This document shows positions 1-8,621 of a DNA stretch of 64,000 nucleotides, one piece after another; positions within the stretch are counted from its first letter, which is position 1; each line of letters starts with the position of its first letter. Source of the DNA: Gallionellaceae bacterium (lineage in GTDB: Bacteria > Pseudomonadota > Gammaproteobacteria > Burkholderiales > Gallionellaceae). A program made the translations under genes and the position numbers. The notes below the pieces were generated by a model. It had not been told where the DNA came from. It searched no databases and saw nothing but the letters and a program-made list of their open reading frames with translations. The stretch spans positions 1-64,000 of the forward strand of contig SCUU01000125.1 of NCBI GenBank assembly GCA_004297065.1. Reading direction: 5' to 3'.

Positions 1-929
1 GGCGAGATGGCAAAGTTCTTCGCCAATTTGGAGCCGTGCCTGATTGGAATGGAAGCTTGCGGCAGCGCGGTGTCAATTCCGCCCAGCCGCAGGCTGGATG
101 CGGATTGCCTACCTTTGGTGCATTACTGGGCAAGGAAACTGAGCGAATACGGGCACACGGTGAAGCTGATGGCACCGCAGTTCGTCAAGCCATACGTAAA
201 GACGAACAAGAACGACATGGCGGATGCAGAGGCCATCTGCGAAGCGGTAGGGCGTCCCAACATGCGCTTCGTACCGATCAAGAACATCGAGCAACAAGCG
301 ATTCTGTCCGTACACCGGGCAAGACAAGGATTTGTAAAGGCCAGAACAGCGCAGGCAAACCAGATACGGGGATTGCTCTCGGAATTTGGCATCGTTATCC
401 CGCAAGGCGTCAAGTCGATTGCCAAACGAATGCCGGATATTCTGGAGGATGGCGAGAATGGCTTGCCGGGAACAATGCGCAAGCTGTTGGAGAGACTGAA
501 CGACAATCTCAAGGAAATGGACAGGCAGGTGGGCGGCTGGAATTGCAAATCAAACTGTGGCATGCAAATAACGAGGCCAGTCTCAAACTGGAAGCAATTC
601 CCGGCATCGGCCCGATCACCGCGAGCGCGGTTGTGGCAACGGTGGGGAACGCGACGGAATTCAAGAGCGGTAGGCATTTGGCCGCATGGCTGGGGCTGGT
701 ACCCAAGCAACACTCCAGCGGCGGTAAACAAACCCTGTTGGGTAAGCTCGTAATGGACATTGCACATCAGCTGCGTCGGATTGATAGAGCCTCGACCAGC
801 GTATTCCATCAGGGACAGAAGCAATGTGCTTCACATAAAGTCCGAATGTATGGCTGCAATCTTTACCTACTCTCAAAATCAGGAATTGAACGCCTGGCAA
901 AACAGTGGGCGTCCATGTATGTCCATTAG
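1..929 (+). pseudogene. IS110-family transposase remnant, frameshifted and cut by the window edge
   Basis: Frame 1 has IS110 N-terminal motifs (IGMEACG, HYWARKL, LMAPQFVKPYVKTNKNDMADAEAICEA); the C-terminal domain (EAIPGIGPITASAVVATVGNATEFKSGRHLAAWLGLVPKQHSSGGKQTLLG) continues in frame 3 after ~545; the C-terminus is further degraded. Confidence 0.85.
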
Positions 930-1072
930 AACCTAACCCCTCCCAACCTCCCCTTGTCAGTGGAGGAGCCGAACCTGCTCTCCCCCTGACTGCGGAAGGG
1001 TCGCTGAGAAGCAGCGGGGTACCCACCGGCGTACCCCTTGCGGGTGCAAGGGGGAGTTGGAGGGGGTTTTGA
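930..1072. repeat. C/G-rich palindromic intergenic repeat (CCCCTCCCAACCTCCCCTTGTCAG... type)
   Basis: CCCCTCCCAACCTCCCCTTGTCAG / GGGGGAGTTGGAGGGGG; the same motif recurs at 5998-6077, 22784-22900 and 59091-59134. Confidence 0.75.
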
Positions 1073-1104
1073 GCCCAATGGATTATCTGGATAAATATCG
1101 TAGT

Positions 1105-1132
1105 TTGCTTAAACAATGATAGTCGCTATAAT
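1105..1132 (+). promoter_or_regulatory. Predicted sigma70 promoter of tRNA-Phe
   Basis: TTGCTT - 16 nt - TATAAT, 18 nt upstream of the tRNA. Confidence 0.6.
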
Positions 1133-1150
1133 GCGCCCCTTCGTAAAGAG

Positions 1151-1226
1151 GGCTCGGTAGCTCAGTCGGTAGAGCAGAGGATTGAAAATCCTTGTGTCGG
1201 TGGTTCGATTCCGCCCCGAGCCACCA
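1151..1226 (+). tRNA. tRNA-Phe (GAA)
   Basis: 76 nt cloverleaf, GGCTCGG...CCGAGCC acceptor, GATTGAAAATC anticodon arm, GGTTCGATTCC T-arm, encoded CCA. Confidence 0.96.
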
Positions 1227-1327
1227 GTATTCATAAGGCTTGTAGAGATGCAGGTCTTTTTTGTTTCATAGTCACTGGGAATATATTCGCATGGCGTTTA
1301 AAGTTCTACACCTGCAAACTGCCAGGC

Positions 1328-1891
1328 TTAAAACCTGAAAAGCATCCCCACCGAGTCTACGTTGGTGTTGTTATTACCGGACAATCCCGGCGTCTTTGAA
1401 GATACAAAGTAAGTATTGGCAGAAACGCGGAAGGCAATATCGGGATTTACTTCAAATTGCAGGCCTATCCCAAATGTTGGGGCTATTTTATACGGGAACC
1501 AGGTCGAATTTGATGTCGTCGCATCAGAGGCGCTTGTAGTGGCGATGCCCATTTTCAGATATATGGAAAAATCATTTTTCAGCGGCACTATTGCAACGCC
1601 TGACATTCCTATTCCCGCAAATGTAACGCCCACGGTGGAAAAGTTGGACTTTTTTCCAAAATCTACGGCTTCCGCCTCTACGGCAAATATTTTGCTGATT
1701 TTGTTGCCCCATAAAAGACGATAGCCTGAGCCGACTTGCCGGGTAACAGTTCCGGTTGCCGGACCGGGTATGTTTTTGGAAAAAGAAGCCACGTCAACAC
1801 CAAAATAGGTTGCAGACGCGTCTGCAAATACGGCGGTGGAAAAGGTGATTCCAATGATCGCGACAAGCAATCCTATTTGGGGTTTGTTCAT
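1328..1891 (-). CDS. Outer-membrane beta-barrel family protein
   Basis: MNKPQIGLLVAIIGITFSTAVFADA signal peptide, alternating beta-strand pattern, C-terminal aromatic (MLFRF); start moved in from ORF-track start 1960. Confidence 0.6.
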   Translation of the reverse strand: MNKPQIGLLVAIIGITFSTAVFADASATYFGVDVASFSKNIPGPATGTVTRQVGSGYRLLWGNKISKIFAVEAEAVDFGKKSNFSTVGVTFAGIGMSGVAIVPLKNDFSIYLKMGIATTSASDATTSNSTWFPYKIAPTFGIGLQFEVNPDIAFRVSANTYFVSSKTPGLSGNNNTNVDSVGMLFRF

Positions 1892-2044
1892 TTCGAAACA
1901 CCAATAAACCAATCTTTGGAAGAGGTTTTGCGAAGTACAAATCCTGAAAAGTAACGTCATGTACTACGGAGAGCAAATTACGCGTCATTACCCAAACGGT
2001 CAATATGCCGGCATTGGGGCAATTCTGCTGCTGGGGTAGTCAAA

Positions 2045-2060
2045 GAAAGACCAATCAATT
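2045..2060 (-). terminator. Terminator-like hairpin after tRNA-Pro
   Basis: On the minus strand: GACCAATTGATTGGTC followed by TTTCTTT. Confidence 0.5.
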
Positions 2061-2136
2061 GGTCGGAGTGAGAGGATTCGAACCTCCGGCCCCTGCGTCC
2101 CGAACGCAGTGCTCTACCAGGCTGAGCTACACTCCG
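2060..2136 (-). tRNA. tRNA-Pro (CGG)
   Basis: 77 nt, reverse complement CGGAGTG...CACTCCGACCA with CTGCG-TTCGGGA-CGCAG anticodon arm. Confidence 0.95.
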
Positions 2137-2159
2137 GATAAGGCGGCAAGCCTTAAAAA

Positions 2160-3128
2160 CTAAGCTTGCCGCGAAGCGGCAAGCTCAGTCAATTTTAACA
2201 AAGAATGTTTGTATTGAGTATCCGGCATTATGGAGAGTTGTGCGTGGGCCAAGTCTGCTTCGCGTTGTGCTTGATGCCGCGTGTAGTTCAATGCACCGGT
2301 CTGCTGCACGATCTGCAACACTTCAGCGAAACGATGGATATCGCCTTGCTCGATAGCCGCGCGAATTACCGCTGCTTGCGCCGGCGTGCCGTGTTGCATG
2401 GCGTAGATGAGGGGTAAAGTCGGTTTGCCTTCGGCCAAGTCGCCGCCAAGATTTTTGCCGATTTCTTGCGCATCGCCGGAATAATCCAGCACATCGTCCA
2501 CCAGTTGGAATGCCGTTCCCAAATGCATGCCATAACGCGCGGCGGCCTCTTCGGTGGCTGTGTCCTGCTTGCCGAGAATGGCGCCGAGGCGCATGGCCGC
2601 CTCGAATAATTTGGCGGTTTTGCGATGGATCACGCCCAGATAATTGTCCGCATCCACATCGGCATTATTGCAGTTGAGCAATTGCAGCACTTCGCCCTCG
2701 GCGATAACGTTGGTGGCATCAGCCAGCGTTATCATCACGCGCATATCGTTGGCTTCCACCATCATTTGGAAAGCACGCGAATACAAGAAATCGCCGACCA
2801 GCACGCTGGCGGCATTGCCAAACATGGCGTTTGCAGTTTCGCGCCCACGGCGCAATTCGGACTCGTCCACTACGTCGTCATGCAGCAAGGTTGCGGTGTG
2901 AATGAATTCGACCACGGCAGCAAGGTCGTGATGGCGCTTGCCTTGGTAACCGAAAGCCTGTGCCGACAAAATAACCAGTGCCGGGCGCAAACGTTTGCCC
3001 CCGCTATTGATGATGTATTCGCCGACTTGGCTGACCAGCGCCACCTCGGAGTGCAAACGGGAGCGTATGACCTGATCCACGGCGGCCATATCTGCCGCGA
3101 GCAGTTGATTGATATTTTTTAGAGACAC
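2160..3128 (-). CDS. ispB: Octaprenyl-diphosphate synthase
   Basis: Polyprenyl synthase motifs GGKRLRP, LLHDDVVD, FQLVDDVLDY. Confidence 0.93.
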   Translation of the reverse strand: MSLKNINQLLAADMAAVDQVIRSRLHSEVALVSQVGEYIINSGGKRLRPALVILSAQAFGYQGKRHHDLAAVVEFIHTATLLHDDVVDESELRRGRETANAMFGNAASVLVGDFLYSRAFQMMVEANDMRVMITLADATNVIAEGEVLQLLNCNNADVDADNYLGVIHRKTAKLFEAAMRLGAILGKQDTATEEAAARYGMHLGTAFQLVDDVLDYSGDAQEIGKNLGGDLAEGKPTLPLIYAMQHGTPAQAAVIRAAIEQGDIHRFAEVLQIVQQTGALNYTRHQAQREADLAHAQLSIMPDTQYKHSLLKLTELAASRQA

Positions 3129-3216
3129 TGACTATCCTGAGCATTCGTAGTGCATTAAAAAGCGAAGGCGTGTTAACCACGCTCTTATCGATTCGCGTAT
3201 TGTCGCATAAACCCAG

Positions 3217-4497
3217 TTAGAGGATTACCCCCTCGATGCGCGCTTTACCTTTCCGCCAAGAATACAGCCCGATAGAGATGCCCAGCACGCTCAACACTGC
3301 CACATAATGTGCCGGAGCCAGCTTGTCCAACGGCAGCAACAGGCTTACCAGCACGGGGGTCAGGCCACCGAATACCGCGTAAGCTACATTATACGAAAAC
3401 GACAGACCGGAAAAACGCACTGCAGGCGGAAAGGCTTGGACGGCCATGCCGGGAATCACACCGATCACGCCGACAAAGAATCCGCACAAGGCATACAGGG
3501 TATTGATATTCTCCGGCATGATTGCCATCTGCTGATAAAACAACACCGACGTCACCCCCAGCATCGCGCATCCCGCCATCAACACCTTGCCCGCACCGAA
3601 GCGATCCGCCGCCGCGCCGAACAGGATGCAACCGATACTCAGGAACACCGTCGCGAGACTGTTCGCCTGCAAAGCAACGGCAGCGGGGATGGCGTAAAGC
3701 TTCTGCACCAGTGTCGGCGTCATCAGAATCATCACCACGATGGCGGCGGACAACAGCCACGTCATCAGCATCGTGAGGATCACCGCCGGGCGATGCTCGC
3801 GCACCACCTTGCGCAAGGGCAGCTCGTTCGCCAGTTCCTGCTTGGCCTGCATCTCCTTGAACACCGGCGTCTCGTGCAGCCACTGGCGCAACCACACCGA
3901 CACCAGGCCGAACACCCCGCCGATGATGAAAGGAACGCGCCAACCTTCCGCCAGCACCTCTGCGGGCGTGTACATCTTATTGATAGCCATCGCCACCAGC
4001 GAGCCCAGCAAGATGCCGCCGGTCAGCCCCGCCGTGAGCGTGCCGCAGGCGAAACCCACATGCCGCGGCGGCACATGCTCCGACACGAACACCCACGCCC
4101 CCGGCACCTCGCCGCCGATGGCCGCGCCCTGCAACACGCGCAAGCCCAGCAGCAACAGCGGTGCCCAGATGCCGATGCTCGAATAGATCGGCAACAGACC
4201 GATCGCCAGCGTCGGGACCGACATCAAAAAGATGCTCAACATGAACATGCGCTTGCGCCCCAGCAGATCGCCGAAATGCGCCATCACGATCCCGCCCAGC
4301 GGACGCGCCAGATACCCCGCCGCAAAAATGCCGAAGGTCTGCACCTGCCGCAGCCAGTCCGGCATATCGGGCGGAAAGAACAACTGCCCGATCACCACCG
4401 CGAAGAAAACGAAGATGATGAAATCGTAAAACTCCAGCGCCCCGCCGAGGGCGGAGAGCACAAGCGTCTTGTAGTCTTGGCGGGAAAGGGTGCGCAT
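3217..4497 (-). CDS. MFS transporter, metabolite:H+ symporter type
   Basis: ALGGALEFYDFIIFVFF, GDLLGRKRMF, ~12 hydrophobic segments, IGGEVPGAWVFVSEH. Confidence 0.85.
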   Translation of the reverse strand: MRTLSRQDYKTLVLSALGGALEFYDFIIFVFFAVVIGQLFFPPDMPDWLRQVQTFGIFAAGYLARPLGGIVMAHFGDLLGRKRMFMLSIFLMSVPTLAIGLLPIYSSIGIWAPLLLLGLRVLQGAAIGGEVPGAWVFVSEHVPPRHVGFACGTLTAGLTGGILLGSLVAMAINKMYTPAEVLAEGWRVPFIIGGVFGLVSVWLRQWLHETPVFKEMQAKQELANELPLRKVVREHRPAVILTMLMTWLLSAAIVVMILMTPTLVQKLYAIPAAVALQANSLATVFLSIGCILFGAAADRFGAGKVLMAGCAMLGVTSVLFYQQMAIMPENINTLYALCGFFVGVIGVIPGMAVQAFPPAVRFSGLSFSYNVAYAVFGGLTPVLVSLLLPLDKLAPAHYVAVLSVLGISIGLYSWRKGKARIEGVIL

Positions 4498-4683
4498 CTA
4501 ATTGCTTTCAAAATTTGATCGGGGGGCGGATTGTAACGCGAACTTTTTTGCGAATGCATATTGGGCTGCATCGGCTGTCGGCTTATGGCAACATCCAGCC
4601 CTAATATAAAGTGAAATTTTCTTCGGTGCGAGCCACAAAGAAAACCAAATGACCATTTTCCAAAATCAGAGACAGAGAAAAAC

Positions 4684-5370
4684 ATGACAGACCTCATCAA
4701 AACCGACACCAAACTAGGCGAAGGTGCCGAAGCACAAGCCGGACAGATCGTCATCGTGCATTACACCGGCTGGCTGTATGAAGAGAGCGCACCGGACAAC
4801 AAGGGCGCGAAGTTCGACAGTTCGCTCGACCGCAACGACCCTTTTGACTTTCCGCTCGGGGCGGGGCATGTGATCCAGGGTTGGGACGAAGGGGTGCAAG
4901 GGATGAAGGAAGGCGGACACCGTACGCTCATCATCCCGTCGGATATGGGTTATGGTGAAAGCGGTGCGGGCGATGATATCCCGCCGAATGCGACATTGGT
5001 GTTCGACGTGAAACTGCTCAAGGTCATCAAGACCGACATCACCGATACCAAGCTGGGGGAAGGCGAAGAAGCCCAGGCCGGACAATATGTGACCGTGCAT
5101 TACACCGGCTGGTTGTTCGACAAGAATGCAGAGAACAACAAGGGCACGAAGTTCGATAGTTCGCGCGACCGCCACGAACCGTTCGATTTCCCGCTCGGCA
5201 TGGGTCGCGTCATCAAGGGCTGGGACGAAGGCGTGCAAGGCATGAAGGTGGGCGGTCAACGCACACTGGTTATCCCGCCCGCGATGGGCTACGGCAAGCG
5301 CGGCGCGGGCAAGGTGATCCCGCCGAATGCGACGCTGGTGTTCGATGTGGAGTTGCTTGCTGTGAAGTAA
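4684..5370 (+). CDS. FKBP-type peptidyl-prolyl isomerase with two tandem FKBP domains
   Basis: Two copies of VxVHYTGWL...GTKFDSS...[29 protein letters not shown]...[14 protein letters not shown]. Confidence 0.92.
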   Translation: MTDLIKTDTKLGEGAEAQAGQIVIVHYTGWLYEESAPDNKGAKFDSSLDRNDPFDFPLGAGHVIQGWDEGVQGMKEGGHRTLIIPSDMGYGESGAGDDIPPNATLVFDVKLLKVIKTDITDTKLGEGEEAQAGQYVTVHYTGWLFDKNAENNKGTKFDSSRDRHEPFDFPLGMGRVIKGWDEGVQGMKVGGQRTLVIPPAMGYGKRGAGKVIPPNATLVFDVELLAVK

Positions 5371-5432
5371 TTTTTCCGCACCGAGCTGGCGTAGAATTCA
5401 GTGACGAAGACAAAAATAACGAGGGGGAGCAG

Positions 5433-6095
5433 ATGTTCCAGATACGGGTTCATGGCCGCGGCGGTCAGGGGGTGGTCACCGCCACCGAGATGCTGTCGGT
5501 CGCGGCGTTCGAGGAAGGGTGCCACGCGCAGGCTTTCCCCAGTTTCGGTTCGGAGCGCACGGGGGCCCCGGTGGTGGCGTTCTGCCGCATCGACGACAAA
5601 GATATCCGCCTGCGCGAGCCCATCATGCAGCCGGACGCGCTTATCATCCAGGACCCTACCCTGCTGCACCAGATCGACGTGTTCGCCGGATTGAAGCAGG
5701 ACGGCTACGTGCTGCTCAACACGCATCACACTTTCGAATCGCTCGGCCTGGGCGACATTCTCAAAGACCGCAAGGCGGAACGCTTCTGCACTTTACCCGC
5801 GACCGAGCTGGGTCTTAAACATGTCGGCCGCCCCATTCCCAATGTACCGTTGCTGGCGGGCTTCGCCGCGCTGTCCGGCCTCATCAGACTGGAGTCGGTC
5901 ATCAAGGCGATCAACGAAAAGTTTTCCGGCAAAGTGGCCGAGGGCAACATCGCCGCAGCGACGGAAGCCTATGCACTGGTGAAAGAAAAAATGCAACCCA
6001 TCCCCACCCCAGCCCTCCCCTTGAAGGGGAGGGAGCAGAAGCTCCCCCCTTCAAGGGGGGAGTTGGAGGGGGGATGGGTCACACAAGGCAAGTAA
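5433..6095 (+). CDS. porG: 2-oxoacid:ferredoxin (pyruvate) oxidoreductase gamma subunit
   Basis: RVHGRGGQGVVTATEMLSVAAFEEG...FPSFGSERTGAPV; C-terminus encoded by a palindromic repeat. Confidence 0.87.
   Translation: MFQIRVHGRGGQGVVTATEMLSVAAFEEGCHAQAFPSFGSERTGAPVVAFCRIDDKDIRLREPIMQPDALIIQDPTLLHQIDVFAGLKQDGYVLLNTHHTFESLGLGDILKDRKAERFCTLPATELGLKHVGRPIPNVPLLAGFAALSGLIRLESVIKAINEKFSGKVAEGNIAAATEAYALVKEKMQPIPTPALPLKGREQKLPPSRGELEGGWVTQGK
5998..6077. repeat. Palindromic C/G-rich repeat overlapping the 3' end of porG
   Basis: CCCATCCCC...CCCTCCCCTTGAAGGGGAGGG...CCCCCTTCAAGGGGGG...GGGGGGATGGG. Confidence 0.8.
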
Positions 6096-6106
6096 AGGGG
6101 GCGCCC

Positions 6107-7363
6107 ATGCTTAAACAGACCGAAGGCTCCAAAGCCGTTGCCGAGGCCGTGGCGCTGTGCCGCCCCGAGGTGATCTGCGCCTATCCGATCTCGCCGCAGA
6201 CGCACATCGTCGAGGCGCTGGGCGAGATGGTGAAATCGGGCGAGTTGACCAAGTGCGAATTCATCAACGTGGAGAGCGAGTTCGCCGCGATGTCGGTGGC
6301 TATTGGCTCCTCCGCTGCGGGTGCGCGCTCATACACCGCCACGGCATCGCAGGGGCTGCTGTTCATGGTGGAGGCGGTGTACAACGCTTCCGGCTTGGGT
6401 CTGCCCATCGTGATGACGGTGGCCAACCGCGCCATCGGCGCGCCGATCAACATCTGGAACGACCACTCCGACTCGCTCTCGCAGCGCGATTCCGGCTGGA
6501 TGCAGTTGTTCGCCGAGACCAATCAGGAAGCGGTCGATCTGCACATCCAGGCGTTCCGTCTCGCGGAAGAACTCTCCATGCCCATCATGGTATGCATGGA
6601 CGGCTTCATCCTCACCCACGCCTTCGAGCGCGTGGACATCCCCTCGCAGGAACAGGTGGATGCCTATCTGCCGCCGTTCGATCCGCGCCAGATGCTCGAC
6701 CCGGCAGAGCCCATCTCCATCGGCGCGATGGTCGGCCCCGAAGCATTCATGGAAGTGAAGTATCTGGCGCACGCGAAGCAGATGCAGGCACTGGAACTCA
6801 TTCCGCAGTTGTCGGCAGAGTTCAAAAAAGTATTCGGGCGCGACAGCGGCGGTCTGGTGCGTACCTACCGCACCGACGGCGCCGAAACCATCATCGTGGC
6901 GATGGGTTCGGTGCTCGGCACCGTCAAGGATGTGGTGGACGACATGCGCGCGCAGGGTCACAAGATCGGCGTGCTCGGCATCGTGAGCTACCGTCCCTTT
7001 CCGCTGGCGCAGGTGCGCGAAGTGCTGGTGCATTGCAAACGTTTTGTGGTGCTGGAAAAAAGCCTTGCGGTGGGCATGGGCGGCATCGTCGCTACCGACG
7101 TGCGCATGGCGGTGACCGGAACGGGCATCAAAGGCTTCACCGCCATCGCGGGACTCGGAGGCCGCCCCATCCCCAAGGCATCGCTGCACAAGCTGTTTCT
7201 CGACGCGGAGCAAGAGGCGCTGCAACCTGTCACCTTCGTCGATCTGGATTGGGGCGTGGTCAACAAACAATTGGAGCGCGAGCGGCAGAACCGCCACTCC
7301 GGCCCCATCGCCGAGAACATCCTGCACGATAAAGGCATGTCCACTTCGGCGAAGTTCGGTTAA
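6107..7363 (+). CDS. porA: 2-oxoacid:ferredoxin (pyruvate) oxidoreductase alpha subunit
   Basis: TEGSKAVAEAVALCRPEVICAYPISPQTHIVEAL, SEFAAMSVAIGSSAAGARSYTATASQGLL; start refined to ATG 6107. Confidence 0.9.
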   Translation: MLKQTEGSKAVAEAVALCRPEVICAYPISPQTHIVEALGEMVKSGELTKCEFINVESEFAAMSVAIGSSAAGARSYTATASQGLLFMVEAVYNASGLGLPIVMTVANRAIGAPINIWNDHSDSLSQRDSGWMQLFAETNQEAVDLHIQAFRLAEELSMPIMVCMDGFILTHAFERVDIPSQEQVDAYLPPFDPRQMLDPAEPISIGAMVGPEAFMEVKYLAHAKQMQALELIPQLSAEFKKVFGRDSGGLVRTYRTDGAETIIVAMGSVLGTVKDVVDDMRAQGHKIGVLGIVSYRPFPLAQVREVLVHCKRFVVLEKSLAVGMGGIVATDVRMAVTGTGIKGFTAIAGLGGRPIPKASLHKLFLDAEQEALQPVTFVDLDWGVVNKQLERERQNRHSGPIAENILHDKGMSTSAKFG

Positions 7364-7405
7364 ATATTTCTCGCACAGCGAGACTAAGGCCCTCTCGCCC
7401 GCAGG

Positions 7406-7606
7406 GATTGAAGATTGCTTTTACGAGCATCCGCTTCGCGGATTGCCTGCTTGACCCGCTTCTCGTTCGCCTCCTCCTCCGAGGATTCAAGATTGCCTTT
7501 CTCGTTTGTCCTTTCTCCCGCTTGCGGGAGAGAGTTAGAGAGAGGGGGATTCTGCGGGAGAGGATTGAGGGGAGGGCATCGGGAGAGAGTTAGGAGAGAG
7601 GGAAAA
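7406..7606. repeat. Composite palindromic repeat between porA and porB
   Basis: 7406-7473 closely matches 27930-27998 (inside amgK); 7510-7606 holds CTCCCGCTTGCGGGAGAG-type units. Confidence 0.8.
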
Positions 7607-7618
7607 GGAGAGATCACC

Positions 7619-8620
7619 ATGGGATACCAAACCGTCAAATTCTACCAGACCGGCACCTACACCGTCGGCAACCGTCTGCTCGCGCCCGATGAGCGCAGCG
7701 TGCAAGCGGGCGAGATGCGCAGCAACTCGATCAATTCCGGCCACCGTGCCTGCCAGGGCTGCGGCGAAGCACTCGGCGCGCGTTACGCCATCGACGCGGC
7801 GATGGCCGAGAGCAACGGGCAGCTGATCGCGGTGAACGCCACCGGCTGTCTCGAAGTGTTCTCCACGCCGTATCCCGAATCGTCATGGCAAGTGCCGTGG
7901 ATACATTCGCTGTTCGGCAATGCTCCGGCGGTCGCCACCGGCGTTGCGGCAGCGATGAAAGTGAAAGGCAAACATGACGCGCGCATCGTCGCGCAAGGCG
8001 GCGACGGCGGCACCACCGACATCGGCTTCGGCTGTCTCTCCGGCATGTTCGAGCGCAACGACGATGTGCTCTACATCTGCTACGACAACGAGGCCTACAT
8101 GAACACTGGCGTGCAGCGCTCATCGGCTACGCCCCCGGCAGCGCGTACCGCGACCACCATGCCGGTCGGCCCCGAGCCGGGCAACGTGTTCGGCCAGGGC
8201 AAGAACGTGCCCGAGATCGCCATGGCGCACGGCATCCCCTACGTCGCTACGGCGACGGTGGCCGATCTGCGCGACCTCGAATACAAGGTGCGCAAGGCGA
8301 TGAACATCCGCGGTGCGCGCTACCTCCAGATATTCGTGCCTTGCCCGCTGGGCTGGGGCACCGCCCCGCACGACACCATCCGCATGGCGCGGCTCGCCAA
8401 AGAGACCGGCATGTTCCCGGTGTTCGAGGCCGGGTATGGCGAAGTGACGGGTGTATTGAAGATACGCAACAAGACCCCGGTGGAGGACTATTTGAAACCG
8501 CAGAAACGTTTCGCGCACCTGTTCGGCAAGCACGCGCATCCCGATATGGTCGCACGGCTGCAAGCCATCGCCGACCGCAACATCCGCAAGTATGGCTTGC
8601 TGGACGACGGGGGCAATTAA
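7619..8620 (+). CDS. porB: 2-oxoacid:ferredoxin (pyruvate) oxidoreductase beta subunit (TPP-binding)
   Basis: GHRACQGCGEALGARYAIDAA, GGDGGTTDIGFGCLSGMFERNDDVLYICYDNEAYMNTGVQRS; start ATG 7619. Confidence 0.9.
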   Translation: MGYQTVKFYQTGTYTVGNRLLAPDERSVQAGEMRSNSINSGHRACQGCGEALGARYAIDAAMAESNGQLIAVNATGCLEVFSTPYPESSWQVPWIHSLFGNAPAVATGVAAAMKVKGKHDARIVAQGGDGGTTDIGFGCLSGMFERNDDVLYICYDNEAYMNTGVQRSSATPPAARTATTMPVGPEPGNVFGQGKNVPEIAMAHGIPYVATATVADLRDLEYKVRKAMNIRGARYLQIFVPCPLGWGTAPHDTIRMARLAKETGMFPVFEAGYGEVTGVLKIRNKTPVEDYLKPQKRFAHLFGKHAHPDMVARLQAIADRNIRKYGLLDDGGN

Positions 8621-8621
8621 G

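Noticed and set aside
930-1072. Possible CRISPR-like repeat
   Set aside because: Repeats are palindromic, irregularly spaced and dispersed, with no spacer pattern; no cas genes in the window
3307-4518. Long plus-strand ORF (403 aa) opposite the MFS transporter
   Set aside because: Composition is a His/Arg/Gln-rich antisense artefact of a codon-biased GC-rich gene; the minus-strand MFS protein is clearly the real one
7415-7618. 68-aa N-terminal extension of porB
   Set aside because: Translated repeat DNA; conserved protein begins at MGYQTVKFYQ (7619)
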